From Poseidonocella pacifica (lineage in GTDB: Bacteria; Pseudomonadota; Alphaproteobacteria; Rhodobacterales; Rhodobacteraceae), in the NCBI RefSeq assembly GCF_900111875.1, contig NZ_FOJU01000003.1:310001-374000 (forward strand): a DNA stretch of 64,000 nt, in the 5' to 3' direction. The notes under the pieces were generated by a model. It saw nothing but the letters and a program-made list of their open reading frames with translations, was not told the origin of the DNA and made no database searches. The translations under genes were made by a program, and so were the position numbers. Numbering within the stretch: the stretch's first letter is position 1; every line of letters starts with the position of its first letter. Positions 8,143 through 17,478 of this stretch are shown here, piece by piece.

Positions 8143-9738
8143 ATGGCTCCCAAGGTACTCGTCTCTGACAAGCTGTCGGAAACCGCTGTTCAGATCTTTC
8201 GCGATCGCGGCATCGACGTCGATTTCATGCCCGAACTCGGCAAGGACAAGGAAAAATTGGCTGAGCTAATCGGCCAGTACGACGGCTTGGCCATTCGCTC
8301 TGCCACCAAGGTGACGGACAAACTGCTGGAACGCGCCACCAACCTGAAGGTCGTCGGGCGTGCGGGCATCGGCGTGGACAATGTCGACCGCGAAGCCGCG
8401 TCCAAGAAGGGCGTGATCGTGATGAACACCCCGTTTGGCAACATGATCACCACCGCGGAGCACGCCATCGCGATGATGTTCGCCGTGGCGCGTCAACTGC
8501 CCGAAGCGTCCTCCTCCACACATGCGGGCAAATGGGAAAAGTCCAAGTTCATGGGGGTCGAGCTGACCGGCAAAACCCTCGGGGTCATCGGTGCGGGCAA
8601 CATCGGCGGCATCGTTTGTGACCGGGCGCGCGGTTTGCGGATGAAGGTGGTCGCCTATGACCCTTTCCTGAGTCAGGAAAAAGCCGACAAGATGGGCGTG
8701 GAAAAGGTCGCATTGGATGACCTGCTGAAGCGGGCCGATTTCATCACCCTGCACGTTCCACTCACCGACCAGACCAAGAATATCCTGTCGCGCGAGGCGC
8801 TGGAGAAGACAAAGAAGGGCGTGCGGATCATCAACTGTGCCCGTGGCGGCCTCGTGGATGAACAGGCGGTCGCGGACCTGCTTCAATCAGGCCATATCGC
8901 GGGCGCTGCTTTCGACGTCTTCGCGGTCGAGCCTGCCACTGAAAACCCGCTCTTTGGGTTGCCGAATGTGGTTTGCACCCCGCATCTCGGGGCCTCCACC
9001 ACCGAGGCACAAGAGAACGTCGCCCTGCAAGTCGCCGAGCAGATGTCGGACTATCTGTTGACGGGCGCGGTTCAGAACGCGCTCAACATGCCGTCGGTCA
9101 CCGCCGAGGAAGCCAAGGTGATGGGTCCGTGGATCAAGCTCGCCGATCACCTCGGTGCGTTTATCGGTCAGATGACGGATGAGCCGGTCAAGGAGATCAC
9201 CATCCTATATGACGGCGTGGCAGCAGAGATGAACCTCGAGGCGCTCAACTGTGCCGCGATCGCGGGCATCCTGAAGGCGAGCAATCCGGATGTGAATATG
9301 GTCTCTGCCCCCGTGATCGCCAAGGATCGCGGCATGAAGCTGGCCACGACGAGTCAGGAACAGACCGGCGTTTTCGAAGGCTACATCAAGGTCACTGTGA
9401 AAACCGACACGCGAGAGCGGTCTATCGCGGGCACGGTCTTCTCGGACGGGAAACCCCGCTTCATCCAGATCAAGGGCATCAACATAGACGCCGAGATCGG
9501 CCAGCACATGATCTATACCACCAACGAGGATGTCCCCGGGATCATCGGCACGCTGGGCGCGACCTTCGGCAAGCACGGGATCAACATCGCCAACTTTACC
9601 CTTGGGCGCAAAGCCGCCAAAGGCGAAGCGATCGCACTGCTTTATGTCGATGACGTTGTTCCGCCTGCGGTCCTTGCTGAACTCAAGGAGACCGGCTTGT
9701 TCCAACAAGTCAAACCGCTGGAGTTCGCCGCGCAATAA
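8143..9738 (+). CDS. serA: D-3-phosphoglycerate dehydrogenase, long ACT-domain form
   Basis: A 531-residue enzyme catalysing the first committed step of serine synthesis. The NAD-binding fold contains VIGAGNIGG (about 148-156). The catalytic Arg lies in CARGGLVDE, and the Glu/His pair lies in the AVEP and HLGAST regions. After the catalytic domain comes the allosteric substrate-binding domain and a C-terminal ACT domain (about 455-531, starting near VPGIIGTLGATF) for serine feedback. ATG 8143 is chosen over ATG 8137 because the site TAAGGA (8129-8134) is 8 bases from it and only 2 from the other. A strong hairpin follows the stop. Confidence 0.95.
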   Translation: MAPKVLVSDKLSETAVQIFRDRGIDVDFMPELGKDKEKLAELIGQYDGLAIRSATKVTDKLLERATNLKVVGRAGIGVDNVDREAASKKGVIVMNTPFGNMITTAEHAIAMMFAVARQLPEASSSTHAGKWEKSKFMGVELTGKTLGVIGAGNIGGIVCDRARGLRMKVVAYDPFLSQEKADKMGVEKVALDDLLKRADFITLHVPLTDQTKNILSREALEKTKKGVRIINCARGGLVDEQAVADLLQSGHIAGAAFDVFAVEPATENPLFGLPNVVCTPHLGASTTEAQENVALQVAEQMSDYLLTGAVQNALNMPSVTAEEAKVMGPWIKLADHLGAFIGQMTDEPVKEITILYDGVAAEMNLEALNCAAIAGILKASNPDVNMVSAPVIAKDRGMKLATTSQEQTGVFEGYIKVTVKTDTRERSIAGTVFSDGKPRFIQIKGINIDAEIGQHMIYTTNEDVPGIIGTLGATFGKHGINIANFTLGRKAAKGEAIALLYVDDVVPPAVLAELKETGLFQQVKPLEFAAQ

Positions 9739-9744
9739 CCAATT

Positions 9745-9776
9745 GGCCCCCGCCCGGTATTTCCCGGGCGGGGGCC
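9745..9776 (+). terminator. Hairpin terminator between convergent serA and the small membrane protein
   Basis: A perfect 13-bp inverted repeat, GGCCCCCGCCCGG (9745-9757) and CCGGGCGGGGGCC (9764-9776), encloses a 6-base loop. It sits 7 bases after the serA stop and 19 bases before the stop of the leftward gene, so it can serve both. Neither side has a long T-tract, so termination efficiency is uncertain. Confidence 0.75.
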
Positions 9777-9794
9777 TCTACCGAACATTTCGGC

Positions 9795-10172
9795 TTATGC
9801 CGCTTGCATGCGCCCGGAGCGCAGCACCACCACTCCAAAGCACAACATCGACAGGACCGTCAGGATTGATCCAAGCTTGGCAAGTGTCTCGCCTTGCAAA
9901 GTCACGGCCTGGACGATGCCCGGTACGATGAGCCCGAGGCCGATGAACGCCAGCGTGAGGTGGACTTTGGCGAGAACACCCTCCGCCGCCTCCGGCACAA
10001 GATGATAATAGACCGCGAAAATTGAAAAACTCACCCAGCCCAGCAGGTTCAAATGCGCATGGGCGGGCGAGAGAGAATGATCCCCGGAGGCACTCATCAC
10101 AATGCCCCAGCACATCCCGAGGATCGCGCTCAGGATCGCCCCGAGCAGGAAATATTTGGCAATTCCCGTCAT
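9795..10172 (-). CDS. Small four-helix membrane protein with an oxidase-subunit-I-like HAHLNLLGW motif
   Basis: A 125-residue inner-membrane protein with four predicted helices. Helix 2 carries PAHAHLNLLGWVSF, which resembles the histidine-containing helix of haem-copper oxidase/NorB-type subunit I proteins; such short homologues are often labelled cbb3-oxidase-like. Two histidines two residues apart could bind metal or haem, but no other subunit-I metal ligands are visible, so oxidase activity is not supported. I start at ATG 10172, which has GGAG about 7 bases upstream; the frame stays open 39 codons further but without a good start. It stands alone and convergent to serA. Function is unknown. 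Confidence 0.65.
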   Translation of the reverse strand: MTGIAKYFLLGAILSAILGMCWGIVMSASGDHSLSPAHAHLNLLGWVSFSIFAVYYHLVPEAAEGVLAKVHLTLAFIGLGLIVPGIVQAVTLQGETLAKLGSILTVLSMLCFGVVVLRSGRMQAA

Positions 10173-10373
10173 ACTAAAGCTCCAATTGTCCTCAGGGCAC
10201 GTCCCGAGGGAGGAAAAGTCATTGCTATATAATCCCGCGATCATGCCACAATTTGACAGATTCGACAAAACAGTGATGCGACCACACATTCGAGAAAGCC
10301 GGCGAAGCTGGAGAGCGGCAAACCGGGCCGCTTTGCGCTTCCCAACGATCCTTCCCTAAGGTAGCCCGTTTTC

Positions 10374-11117
10374 ATGACCAAACCGATCTATGCCCTCCCC
10401 GACATTCACGGCCATGCCGATAAGCTCGACGCGGCGCTTGAACTCATTCACTCAGATGGCGGCCCGGACGCGGAAATCGTCTTTCTTGGCGACTATGTTG
10501 ACCGAGGACCGGATGGCGCGGGCGTTCTGCAGCGCTTGATAGACGGGCAAGCCGCCGGGCGCCCGTGGACCTGCCTCATGGGCAATCACGACCGAATGCT
10601 GCGGCGCTTCGTCGTAGAGGGCGTGGCCCATGACGATGCGATCAAGTCAGGGCGCCACTGGCTTGAGCCGCCGCTCGGTGGGAGGACGACCCTCTCCAGC
10701 TACGGGGTTGGTCCAGATATCGACGCCCCCTTGCCGCCGCTGTCGGAAATGCACGAAGAAGCGCGTGATACGGTCCCTGAACGGCACATGGACTTTATCG
10801 CCGGCCTTCCTCTTTATCATCAGCGGGGAGACGTGCTGTTCGTTCACGCTGGCATCCGGCCGGGCGTTCCGCTCAGAGATCAAGCCGAAGATGATCTCGT
10901 CTGGATCAGGCAACCTTTCCTTGAGCACGACGGCCCCTTCCCTTGGCTCGTCGTGCATGGCCACACCGCGCTTGAGGTGCCGCAGCACTTCGGGAACCGC
11001 ATTGATCTGGACGGCGGCGCAGGTCACGGTCGCGCGCTCTATCCCGCCGTCATCGAGGGGCAAAACTGCTGGCTGTTGACCAAGGGCGGCAGGGTGGCTC
11101 TCTCGCCGCCGATCTGA
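10374..11117 (+). CDS. Metallophosphoesterase / PPP-family serine-threonine phosphatase
   Basis: A 247-residue cytoplasmic phosphatase of the calcineurin-like PPP superfamily. The metal-binding motifs are in order: PDIHGH (D10, H12), FLGDYVDRGPDG and MGNHD, followed by VHAG and VHGHT. These bind the two catalytic metals. The length fits the bacterial PrpA/ApaH-like group. It could be a protein phosphatase or a diadenosine tetraphosphatase; the sequence does not decide this. It stands 63 bases before the thiolase gene on the same strand. The 201 bases upstream have no gene; I see no convincing promoter there. Confidence 0.85.
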   Translation: MTKPIYALPDIHGHADKLDAALELIHSDGGPDAEIVFLGDYVDRGPDGAGVLQRLIDGQAAGRPWTCLMGNHDRMLRRFVVEGVAHDDAIKSGRHWLEPPLGGRTTLSSYGVGPDIDAPLPPLSEMHEEARDTVPERHMDFIAGLPLYHQRGDVLFVHAGIRPGVPLRDQAEDDLVWIRQPFLEHDGPFPWLVVHGHTALEVPQHFGNRIDLDGGAGHGRALYPAVIEGQNCWLLTKGGRVALSPPI

Positions 11118-11180
11118 CGGCACGTCGCCGATGACAAGCCTCTCGCCGCGATGCACAGTATCACAAAACGGGAGGCTTTC

Positions 11181-12359
11181 ATGGCAGACGATATCTTTAT
11201 CCTCAGCGGCGCACGTACCGCTATCGGTGGCTTTGGCGGCGCGCTTGCAGGGACCTCACCGATCGACCTCGGCGCCACGGTATCGCGCGCCGCGATCGAG
11301 CGGGCGGGCATTTCCCCCGACCGCGTCGGGCAGGTCGTCTTCGGCCATGTGATCAATACCGAACCGCGCGATATGTACCTTTCCCGTGCCGCCGCCATGC
11401 AGGCCGGAGTACCGGACACCACACCCGCCATGAACGTCAACAGGCTCTGCGGGTCAGGCGCGCAAGCCATTGTCTCGGCTGTCCAGTCGCTCGCACTTGG
11501 AGATTGCGATTTTGCACTGGCTGGCGGAGCCGAGTGCATGTCTCGCAGCCCGTTCATTCTTTCTGACCAACGTTGGGGCGCCAAGATGGGCGATGTGACG
11601 GCCCAGGATATGATGCTTGGGGCGCTGAACTGTCCTTTCGGGACGGGGCATATGGGGGTGACCGCCGAGAACGTGGCCGCGGAACATCGCATATCCCGCG
11701 AAGATCAGGACGCCTTCGCGCTCGAAAGCCAGTCCCGCGCCGCCCGCGCGATCGAGGCCGGTCATTTCACCGATCAGATCGTCCCTGTTGAGGTACGAAA
11801 ACGCCGCGATGTCATCCAGTTTGATCGCGACGAACACCCCAAGGCCACGAGCGCCGAGGCACTGGCCGGACTACGACCCGCTTTTCGCAAGGACGGGAGC
11901 GTAACGGCAGGAAACGCCAGCGGGATCAACGACGGTGCCGCCGCATTGCTTCTGGCACGGGGCGAGGCCGCCAACTCAGCAGGTTTGACACCGCGCGCCC
12001 GTATTCTCGGCTACGCCCACGCGGGCGTCCGTCCCGAGGTCATGGGGATCGGACCCATCCCCGCCGTAGAAGCTTTGTTGGCGCGAACTGGTCTGGAGGT
12101 CGGAGATTTTGATGTAATCGAGTCGAACGAGGCCTTCGCCGCACAAGCCATCGCGGTCAATCGCTCGCTCGGTCTCGATCCCGCGAAGGTGAATCCGAAC
12201 GGAGGGGCGATCGCGCTTGGCCATCCGGTTGGCGCCACCGGTGCGATCCTGATGGTCAGGGCACTCTACGAACTTGAACGAACCCAAGGGCGGCGCGCCA
12301 TCGTCACCATGTGCATTGGCGGCGGGCAAGGTATCGCGCTGGCCATCGAGCGGGTCTAG
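11181..12359 (+). CDS. Acetyl-CoA acetyltransferase (thiolase)
   Basis: A 392-residue thiolase that joins two acetyl-CoA (or cleaves 3-ketoacyl-CoA). The acylated cysteine is C90 in NRLCGSGAQA. The catalytic histidine lies in GGAIALGHPVGATGA and the second cysteine in CIGGGQG near the C-terminus. ATG 11181 is preceded by GGAGG at 11171-11175. Its stop overlaps the stop of phoB on the other strand (12356-12359), so transcription converges. Other thiolases are likely elsewhere in such genomes; its exact pathway (PHA synthesis, ketone use, fatty-acid oxidation) cannot be told from this context. Confidence 0.9.
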   Translation: MADDIFILSGARTAIGGFGGALAGTSPIDLGATVSRAAIERAGISPDRVGQVVFGHVINTEPRDMYLSRAAAMQAGVPDTTPAMNVNRLCGSGAQAIVSAVQSLALGDCDFALAGGAECMSRSPFILSDQRWGAKMGDVTAQDMMLGALNCPFGTGHMGVTAENVAAEHRISREDQDAFALESQSRAARAIEAGHFTDQIVPVEVRKRRDVIQFDRDEHPKATSAEALAGLRPAFRKDGSVTAGNASGINDGAAALLLARGEAANSAGLTPRARILGYAHAGVRPEVMGIGPIPAVEALLARTGLEVGDFDVIESNEAFAAQAIAVNRSLGLDPAKVNPNGGAIALGHPVGATGAILMVRALYELERTQGRRAIVTMCIGGGQGIALAIERV

Positions 12360-13048
12360 CCGAGCGAATAGCCAACACCGCGGACCGTCCGCACCGGATC
12401 TGCGCCGCCATGAGACATCAGCGCCTTGCGGAGGCGGCCAATGTGCACGTCGACGGTCCGCGTATCCACATAAAGGTCACGGCCCCAGACGCGGTTCAGG
12501 AGTTGCTCACGGCTCCAGACGCGCTCGGGCCGCTCCATGAAGGTCGACAAGATGCGGAATTCGGTGGGGCCGAGGCGTACTTCCTGACCGCCCCGAAAGA
12601 CCTTGTGACTTTCTGAATCGAGCCGCATGTCCTCGTATTCGAGCAGTTCCCCGACGGACGACGGGCGGGATCGCCGCAACTGCGTGCGCACGCGGGCCAT
12701 CAACTCTATTACCGAATAGGGTTTGACCATGTAGTCGTCGGCACCGGTTTCAAGCCCGCGCACCCGGTCCACTTCCTCGGAACGGGCAGAAAGCATGATG
12801 ATGGGAATTGCCCGCGTTTCGCTGCGGAGCTTCAGGCGGCGACAGACCTCGATGCCGGAAACCAGCGGGATCATCCAGTCAAGCAGGATGATGTCGGGGC
12901 TTTCCTCATCGACACGAAGCAGGGCCTCTTCGCCATCTTCGGCCATGACGACATCAAAGCCATCCGCATCCAGATTATACCGCAACACTTCGCGCTGTGA
13001 GGTTTCATCCTCCACCACGAGAACGACCGGCTTTGACGAGGCTGCCAT
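12356..13048 (-). CDS. phoB: Phosphate regulon response regulator PhoB
   Basis: A 230-residue OmpR/PhoB-type regulator. The receiver domain has the acidic pocket at VVEDE, phospho-acceptor D57 in IILLDWMIP and the switch lysine K109 in MVKPYS. The C-terminal winged helix (about 130-230) carries LGPTEFRILSTFMERP and the recognition region VDVHIGRLRKAL. It binds Pho boxes when phosphorylated. It is the last gene of the pst operon, two bases after phoU. Its usual kinase gene, phoR, is not in the window. Confidence 0.94.
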   Translation of the reverse strand: MAASSKPVVLVVEDETSQREVLRYNLDADGFDVVMAEDGEEALLRVDEESPDIILLDWMIPLVSGIEVCRRLKLRSETRAIPIIMLSARSEEVDRVRGLETGADDYMVKPYSVIELMARVRTQLRRSRPSSVGELLEYEDMRLDSESHKVFRGGQEVRLGPTEFRILSTFMERPERVWSREQLLNRVWGRDLYVDTRTVDVHIGRLRKALMSHGGADPVRTVRGVGYSLG

Positions 13049-13050
13049 GG

Positions 13051-13767
13051 CTATGCTCCGAAATCGATCGTTTCAGTTGCCGTATGATCAGCCTTTGCGC
13101 GCTTTTCCGTCGGCAATTCACCGGTCACCATATAGACCGTCTGCTCAGCGATATTGGTGACGCGATCCCCGATCCGTTCGATGTTCTTGGCGATGAAATG
13201 CAGGTGCATGCAGGCCGTGATATGGCGCGGATCTTCCATCATGTGGGTCAGCAATTCGCGGAAGAGCGTGTTGTACATCTGATCCACATCGACGTCGCGA
13301 TCGATTACGCTCTCGGCAAGTTGCGGATCGCGGTGAATATAGGCATCCAGCGCATCCTTCAGCATGAGTTCGGTCTGGCGCGCCATTCGCCGCACCGTCG
13401 CGGCCGTACTCTCGATCGGGGGCGATTCCAGCAGGACACCGGTTCGCTTGGAGATATTCTTGGCGAAGTCCCCACAGCGCTCGAGATTGGCGCTTATTTT
13501 CATCACCGAGAGAACGACCCGCAGATCGACAGCCGTAGGCGAGCGGAGCGCGATGATACGCGCGGTCTGCTCATTGATCAGTTGCTCCAGCTCGTCGATG
13601 GCGCGATCACCGACGCGAACCTTCATGGCGAGATCGCTATCGCGCGTTTCGAGCGCCCGGACAGCGTCTCGAATGGCGGCTTCGACCTGGCCGCCCATCT
13701 TCATGATCATCGCCTGAATAGACTCAAGGTCGCGATCATATGCGGAGAGAATGTGTTGGTCTGACAT
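13051..13767 (-). CDS. phoU: Phosphate-specific transport system accessory protein PhoU
   Basis: A 238-residue protein made of two homologous three-helix bundles, each with a metal-binding E/DxxxD pattern (for example RCGDFAKNISKR and ERIGDRVTNIAEQ). PhoU links PstB to the PhoR kinase and keeps the Pho regulon off when phosphate is plentiful. I start at MSDQHILSAYD (ATG 13767), the conserved PhoU beginning, although the frame is open for 33 more codons. It lies 13 bases after pstB and 2 bases before phoB. Confidence 0.94.
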   Translation of the reverse strand: MSDQHILSAYDRDLESIQAMIMKMGGQVEAAIRDAVRALETRDSDLAMKVRVGDRAIDELEQLINEQTARIIALRSPTAVDLRVVLSVMKISANLERCGDFAKNISKRTGVLLESPPIESTAATVRRMARQTELMLKDALDAYIHRDPQLAESVIDRDVDVDQMYNTLFRELLTHMMEDPRHITACMHLHFIAKNIERIGDRVTNIAEQTVYMVTGELPTEKRAKADHTATETIDFGA

Positions 13768-13780
13768 GGCGATGCCCTTC

Positions 13781-14578
13781 TCAGCCGATCCGGCCGGTGA
13801 TGTAGCTTTCGGTGCGGGGATCTTCGGGGGAGGTAAAAATTCGATCAGTGGCGCCATATTCCACAAGGGTCCCGAGGTGGAAGAAGGCGGTTTTCTGGCT
13901 CACCCGCGCAGCTTGCTGCATCGAATGGGTCACGATCACGACCGAGTAATCCTGACGCAACTCGTCGATCAACTCCTCGACCTGCGCCGTGGCGATGGGG
14001 TCGAGCGCGGAGCACGGTTCGTCCATCAAGAGAACCTCTGGCTCCGTCGCCACTGCGCGCGCGATGCAAAGGCGCTGTTGCTGGCCCCCGGAAAGGCCCG
14101 TGCCCGGCGAGTGTAGCCGATCCTTGACCTCATCCCAGATTGCCCCGCGGCGTAGTGCCCTTTCCACAATCTCGTCAAGCTCTGCCTTGTTGCGCGCAAG
14201 CCCATGGATTTTGGGGCCATAGGCCACATTGTCATAGATCGACTTGGGAAACGGGTTCGGCTTTTGGAAGACCATGCCCACCTTTGCGCGAAGCTGGACC
14301 GGATCGACCTTGGGATCATAGATATCCTCACCGTCCAGCAGGATGTCTCCCTTCACCCGGCAGATGTCGATCGTGTCGTTCATCCGGTTGATGCAGCGCA
14401 AAAAGGTCGACTTGCCACAGCCGGACGGGCCGATGAAGGCCGTCACGGTCTTGTCCTGAATCTCCACGTTCACATTCTTGATGGCGTGGGTATCGCCGTA
14501 GAAAACCTCGACGTTCCGGGCCGAAATCTTGATGTCGTCCGTCTGCACGCCGCGCTCCAATAGTGTCATGTCGTTCAT
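13781..14578 (-). CDS. pstB: Phosphate ABC transporter ATP-binding protein
   Basis: A 265-residue ATPase subunit of the high-affinity phosphate importer. Walker A is GPSGCGKST (about 51-59), the signature is LSGGQQQR (about 160) and Walker B is [12 protein letters not shown]. The conserved [19 protein letters not shown] block is diagnostic of PstB. ATG 14578 follows an AAGGGAGAG site. The gene is 12 bases after pstA and upstream of phoU in the same operon. Confidence 0.96.
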   Translation of the reverse strand: MNDMTLLERGVQTDDIKISARNVEVFYGDTHAIKNVNVEIQDKTVTAFIGPSGCGKSTFLRCINRMNDTIDICRVKGDILLDGEDIYDPKVDPVQLRAKVGMVFQKPNPFPKSIYDNVAYGPKIHGLARNKAELDEIVERALRRGAIWDEVKDRLHSPGTGLSGGQQQRLCIARAVATEPEVLLMDEPCSALDPIATAQVEELIDELRQDYSVVIVTHSMQQAARVSQKTAFFHLGTLVEYGATDRIFTSPEDPRTESYITGRIG

Positions 14579-14590
14579 GGTCGCTCTCCC

Positions 14591-15955
14591 TTACCAGCGG
14601 CGCTCGAAACGGCGACGAAGGATGATTGCGATGATGTTCATGGTCAGCAAGAAGACCAACAGGATGATGATACCGCCCCAAGCGCGCTCGTAATAGGCGG
14701 GATCCGCACGCTTGGCCCATTCGTAGATCTGGGCGGGCATAGCGGAGTTCGGATCGAGAAAGCCGGAGCTGATCCCGTCAGGGTAGTTGGTGGCGATATA
14801 GCCCACCATGCCGATCAGCAGCAGCGGCGCGGTTTCCCCAAGAGCCTGCGCCAGTCCGATAATTGTCCCCGTAAGGATGCCGGGCGCGGCAAGTGGCAGG
14901 ACATGGTGAAAGACCGATTGCATCTTAGACGCACCGATCCCAAGCGCGGCGTCACGGATCGACGGGGGCACCGCCTTGAGGGAAGCGCGCGTGGAAATAA
15001 TAATCGTCGGCAAGGTCATCAGCGTGAGAACCAGCCCGCCAACCAACGGGGCCGACTGCGGCAGATGCGCAAACTCGATGAAGACCGCCAGCCCCAGGAT
15101 ACCGAAAACGATCGATGGGACCGCCGCGAGGTTCGAGATGTTCACTTCGATCAGATCGGTCAGACGGTTCTTCGGCGCGAATTCTTCAAGATAGATCGAG
15201 GCGGCAACCCCAATTGGAAGGGAGAAGGCCAGCACAACCAGCATCATGAAGAAGGAACCCAGTATCGCCACACCGATCCCGGCCTGTTCAGCCCGGCTTT
15301 CGGAGGCATCGGCCCCGAAGATGAATTCGGAATTGAAGCCTTTGCGGATCGCCCCGATCTCACGCAGCGCATCCGCAAGCTGGAGATGCTCTGCCGAGAT
15401 GTTTCGATCCCGCTCCACGCTTTCCTGCGTAACACGCCCCTTGAGATATCCGTCCACGCGCGATGACGCGAGAAGCTCGAACCCGCGCGTTTCACCAAGC
15501 GCATCGGGATTGGCCAGAACATAGTCCCGCACTTTCGCGGCGGCAGAGGCGGAAATAAGCGCCTTCATATCGCCAGCTTTTTCGAAAGGTGCGTCTATGC
15601 CTTCCCGGTCGACAAGATCAAGCAGCCCCTGCTGTATCAGGGGCGTGTATCCAAAGGTGCTGACCTTTGCCATTTCAGCGGCGTCGCGATTGCCAGTCTT
15701 GTCGAGTTTCTGTGGGTCGAGATAGACCGGCACTTCGATGAAGGTCTGCTGAAACGCGCCGACGCCGTTGGATACGATTGCCGTCAGAAGCGTGACCAGA
15801 AAAACCAGCCCGATGATGATCGCGCCAAGGCCATAGGCCCGAAACCGCGCTTCCTTGGCGTTGCGCTTTTTGGTGCGGGCATCCAGTTGCAAGATGGATC
15901 CATGGCGGCGGGATCCTGCGGCGGGAACGGCCCCGCCCGAGGTTGCGTCGCTCAT
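14591..15955 (-). CDS. pstA: Phosphate ABC transporter permease PstA
   Basis: A 454-residue inner-membrane permease. The N-terminal third (about 1-210) is the DUF3333-type extension seen in alphaproteobacteria: one membrane segment near 45-65 and a periplasmic region. The core (about 225-450) has the usual membrane helices and the EAA-like loop for PstB contact near DAALGIGASKMQSVFHHVLP. Its start overlaps the pstC stop by four bases (ATGA), implying coupled translation. It forms the phosphate channel with PstC. Confidence 0.94.
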   Translation of the reverse strand: MSDATSGGAVPAAGSRRHGSILQLDARTKKRNAKEARFRAYGLGAIIIGLVFLVTLLTAIVSNGVGAFQQTFIEVPVYLDPQKLDKTGNRDAAEMAKVSTFGYTPLIQQGLLDLVDREGIDAPFEKAGDMKALISASAAAKVRDYVLANPDALGETRGFELLASSRVDGYLKGRVTQESVERDRNISAEHLQLADALREIGAIRKGFNSEFIFGADASESRAEQAGIGVAILGSFFMMLVVLAFSLPIGVAASIYLEEFAPKNRLTDLIEVNISNLAAVPSIVFGILGLAVFIEFAHLPQSAPLVGGLVLTLMTLPTIIISTRASLKAVPPSIRDAALGIGASKMQSVFHHVLPLAAPGILTGTIIGLAQALGETAPLLLIGMVGYIATNYPDGISSGFLDPNSAMPAQIYEWAKRADPAYYERAWGGIIILLVFLLTMNIIAIILRRRFERRW

Positions 15956-17415
15956 TCGTACTGCTCCCGGTATTTGCGCACGATGAAGAGTGCGATGATG
16001 TTAAGGCCGAGCGTGATCACGAAAAGCGTCATGCCAAGCGCAAAGGCGACCAGCGCTTCGGGGCTGGCGAAATCGGCGTCGCCCGTGAGCTGGCTCACGA
16101 TTTTCGCGGTAACGGTCGTCATCGCGTCGAAAGGATTGAGGCTGAGCCGCGCAGCCGCACCGGCCCCAAGGACGACGATCATCGTCTCACCGATTGCGCG
16201 AGAGGCGGCCAGGAGGATCGCACCGACGATGCCGGGAAGCGCCGCCGGAAGAACGACCTGCCGCACGGTCTCGCTATGTGTCGCGCCGAGGCCGAGCGAG
16301 CCGTCGCGCATGGTTTGAGGAACCGCGTTGATAATGTCATCCGAAAGCGAGCTGACGAAGGGGATCAACATCACGCCCATTACAAGGCCAGCGGTCATCA
16401 CGGCCGTTCCCGCCTGCATCCAGTTGAGCCCTTCACGCCCAAAGATGCTCACCAACAGGGGCCCGACCGTCAGAAGCGCGAACAGGCCATAGACGATCGT
16501 GGGGATACCGGCCAACACTTCGAGCAGGGGCTTGGCGATCGCCCGCATCTTGGGGGAGGCATATTCGGAGAGGTAAATTGCCGCGAAAAGCCCGATTGGC
16601 ACAGCCACGGCCAAGGCGATGAGAGAGATATACAGCGTGCCCCAGAGGAGAGGCAGCATCCCCAACTCTGATCCCCCACCAAAGCTGGGGGCCCAAGTGA
16701 GGCCAAAAAAGAAGTCCCGCGCGGGGTAGAGTTTGAAAAACTCTATGGTATTGAAGATCAAAGAAAAGATGATGCCTACCGTCGTCAGAACCGCGATGGA
16801 GGCGGCAAAGACTAGCAGGGCTTTCACGGCATGCTCAACGATGTTGCGCGCGCGGAACTCAGCGCGCATCTGCGCCATCCCGTAGATGAACCCCGTCAAA
16901 GCCAGCCCAAGAACCGCTAGGGTCATGATCAAATGCCCGGTCGATGCATAGGCGCGGTATTTTTGCGCCGCATCCAGTACCGAAGAGTCGACATCAGAGC
17001 CCAACGCGACACCGACCGATCCGAGCCGCTCGCGGATATTCGTAGCACCGGCGCTGACTGACCCGGCCTCTTCGGCGGAGAGAGCTCCGCGTTCGACCGC
17101 GACGTTGAGCCCGTCTGCTACGCGCTTTACGTCGCTCATCACCAGACTGAGCGATGACCCCTCGGAGATCGCGCCGTCGGGAAAGCTTCTTGCTACGCTG
17201 CTGCTGATCACCATGGGTTGGACAACCAACCAAATCGCCAGCAACGCCACTGCGGGAGCGACCGCGAACAATGCCACATGAGAGCCGTAATAGGACGGAA
17301 GGGAATGAAGGTTTCGCATATCCCCGCCAGCGGAGGCGAGCGCGCGGCGACGGCCAAGGACATAACCAAGGACCGCGAGCGCAAAGAGGATAATCATGAT
17401 CCAGGAAACCGGCAT
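15952..17415 (-). CDS. pstC: Phosphate ABC transporter permease PstC
   Basis: A 487-residue permease, longer than E. coli PstC because of an N-terminal extension with additional membrane segments (about 1-190) and a periplasmic helical stretch. The core (about 215-480) includes TIVYGLFALLTVGPLL and the ABC-contact loop DGSLGLGATHSETVRQVVLP. It is separated from pstS by 63 bases that hold a hairpin, a common arrangement that lets the binding protein be made in excess. Confidence 0.94.
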   Translation of the reverse strand: MPVSWIMIILFALAVLGYVLGRRRALASAGGDMRNLHSLPSYYGSHVALFAVAPAVALLAIWLVVQPMVISSSVARSFPDGAISEGSSLSLVMSDVKRVADGLNVAVERGALSAEEAGSVSAGATNIRERLGSVGVALGSDVDSSVLDAAQKYRAYASTGHLIMTLAVLGLALTGFIYGMAQMRAEFRARNIVEHAVKALLVFAASIAVLTTVGIIFSLIFNTIEFFKLYPARDFFFGLTWAPSFGGGSELGMLPLLWGTLYISLIALAVAVPIGLFAAIYLSEYASPKMRAIAKPLLEVLAGIPTIVYGLFALLTVGPLLVSIFGREGLNWMQAGTAVMTAGLVMGVMLIPFVSSLSDDIINAVPQTMRDGSLGLGATHSETVRQVVLPAALPGIVGAILLAASRAIGETMIVVLGAGAAARLSLNPFDAMTTVTAKIVSQLTGDADFASPEALVAFALGMTLFVITLGLNIIALFIVRKYREQYE

Positions 17416-17445
17416 GCCGCACCATCCAGTTGAGGGAAAAGTAGT

Positions 17446-17469
17446 GGGGAGAGCGCGTGCGCCCTCCCC
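17446..17469 (-). terminator. Attenuating hairpin between pstS and pstC
   Basis: GGGGAG (17446-17451) pairs with CTCCCC (17464-17469), with a further GCG/CGC inner stem and a 4-base loop. It begins 10 bases after the pstS stop in the leftward direction and is not followed by a T-tract. I infer partial termination or 3'-end protection of pstS mRNA, which would raise PstS relative to the membrane subunits. Confidence 0.6.
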
Positions 17470-17478
17470 GGTCGTTAC

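Noticed and set aside
10173-10373. FNR/NnrR site between the small membrane protein and the phosphatase
   Set aside because: The TTTGACAG...CGACAAA symmetry has a 10-base spacer in the TTG/CAA frame instead of 8, so it does not fit FNR-type sites.
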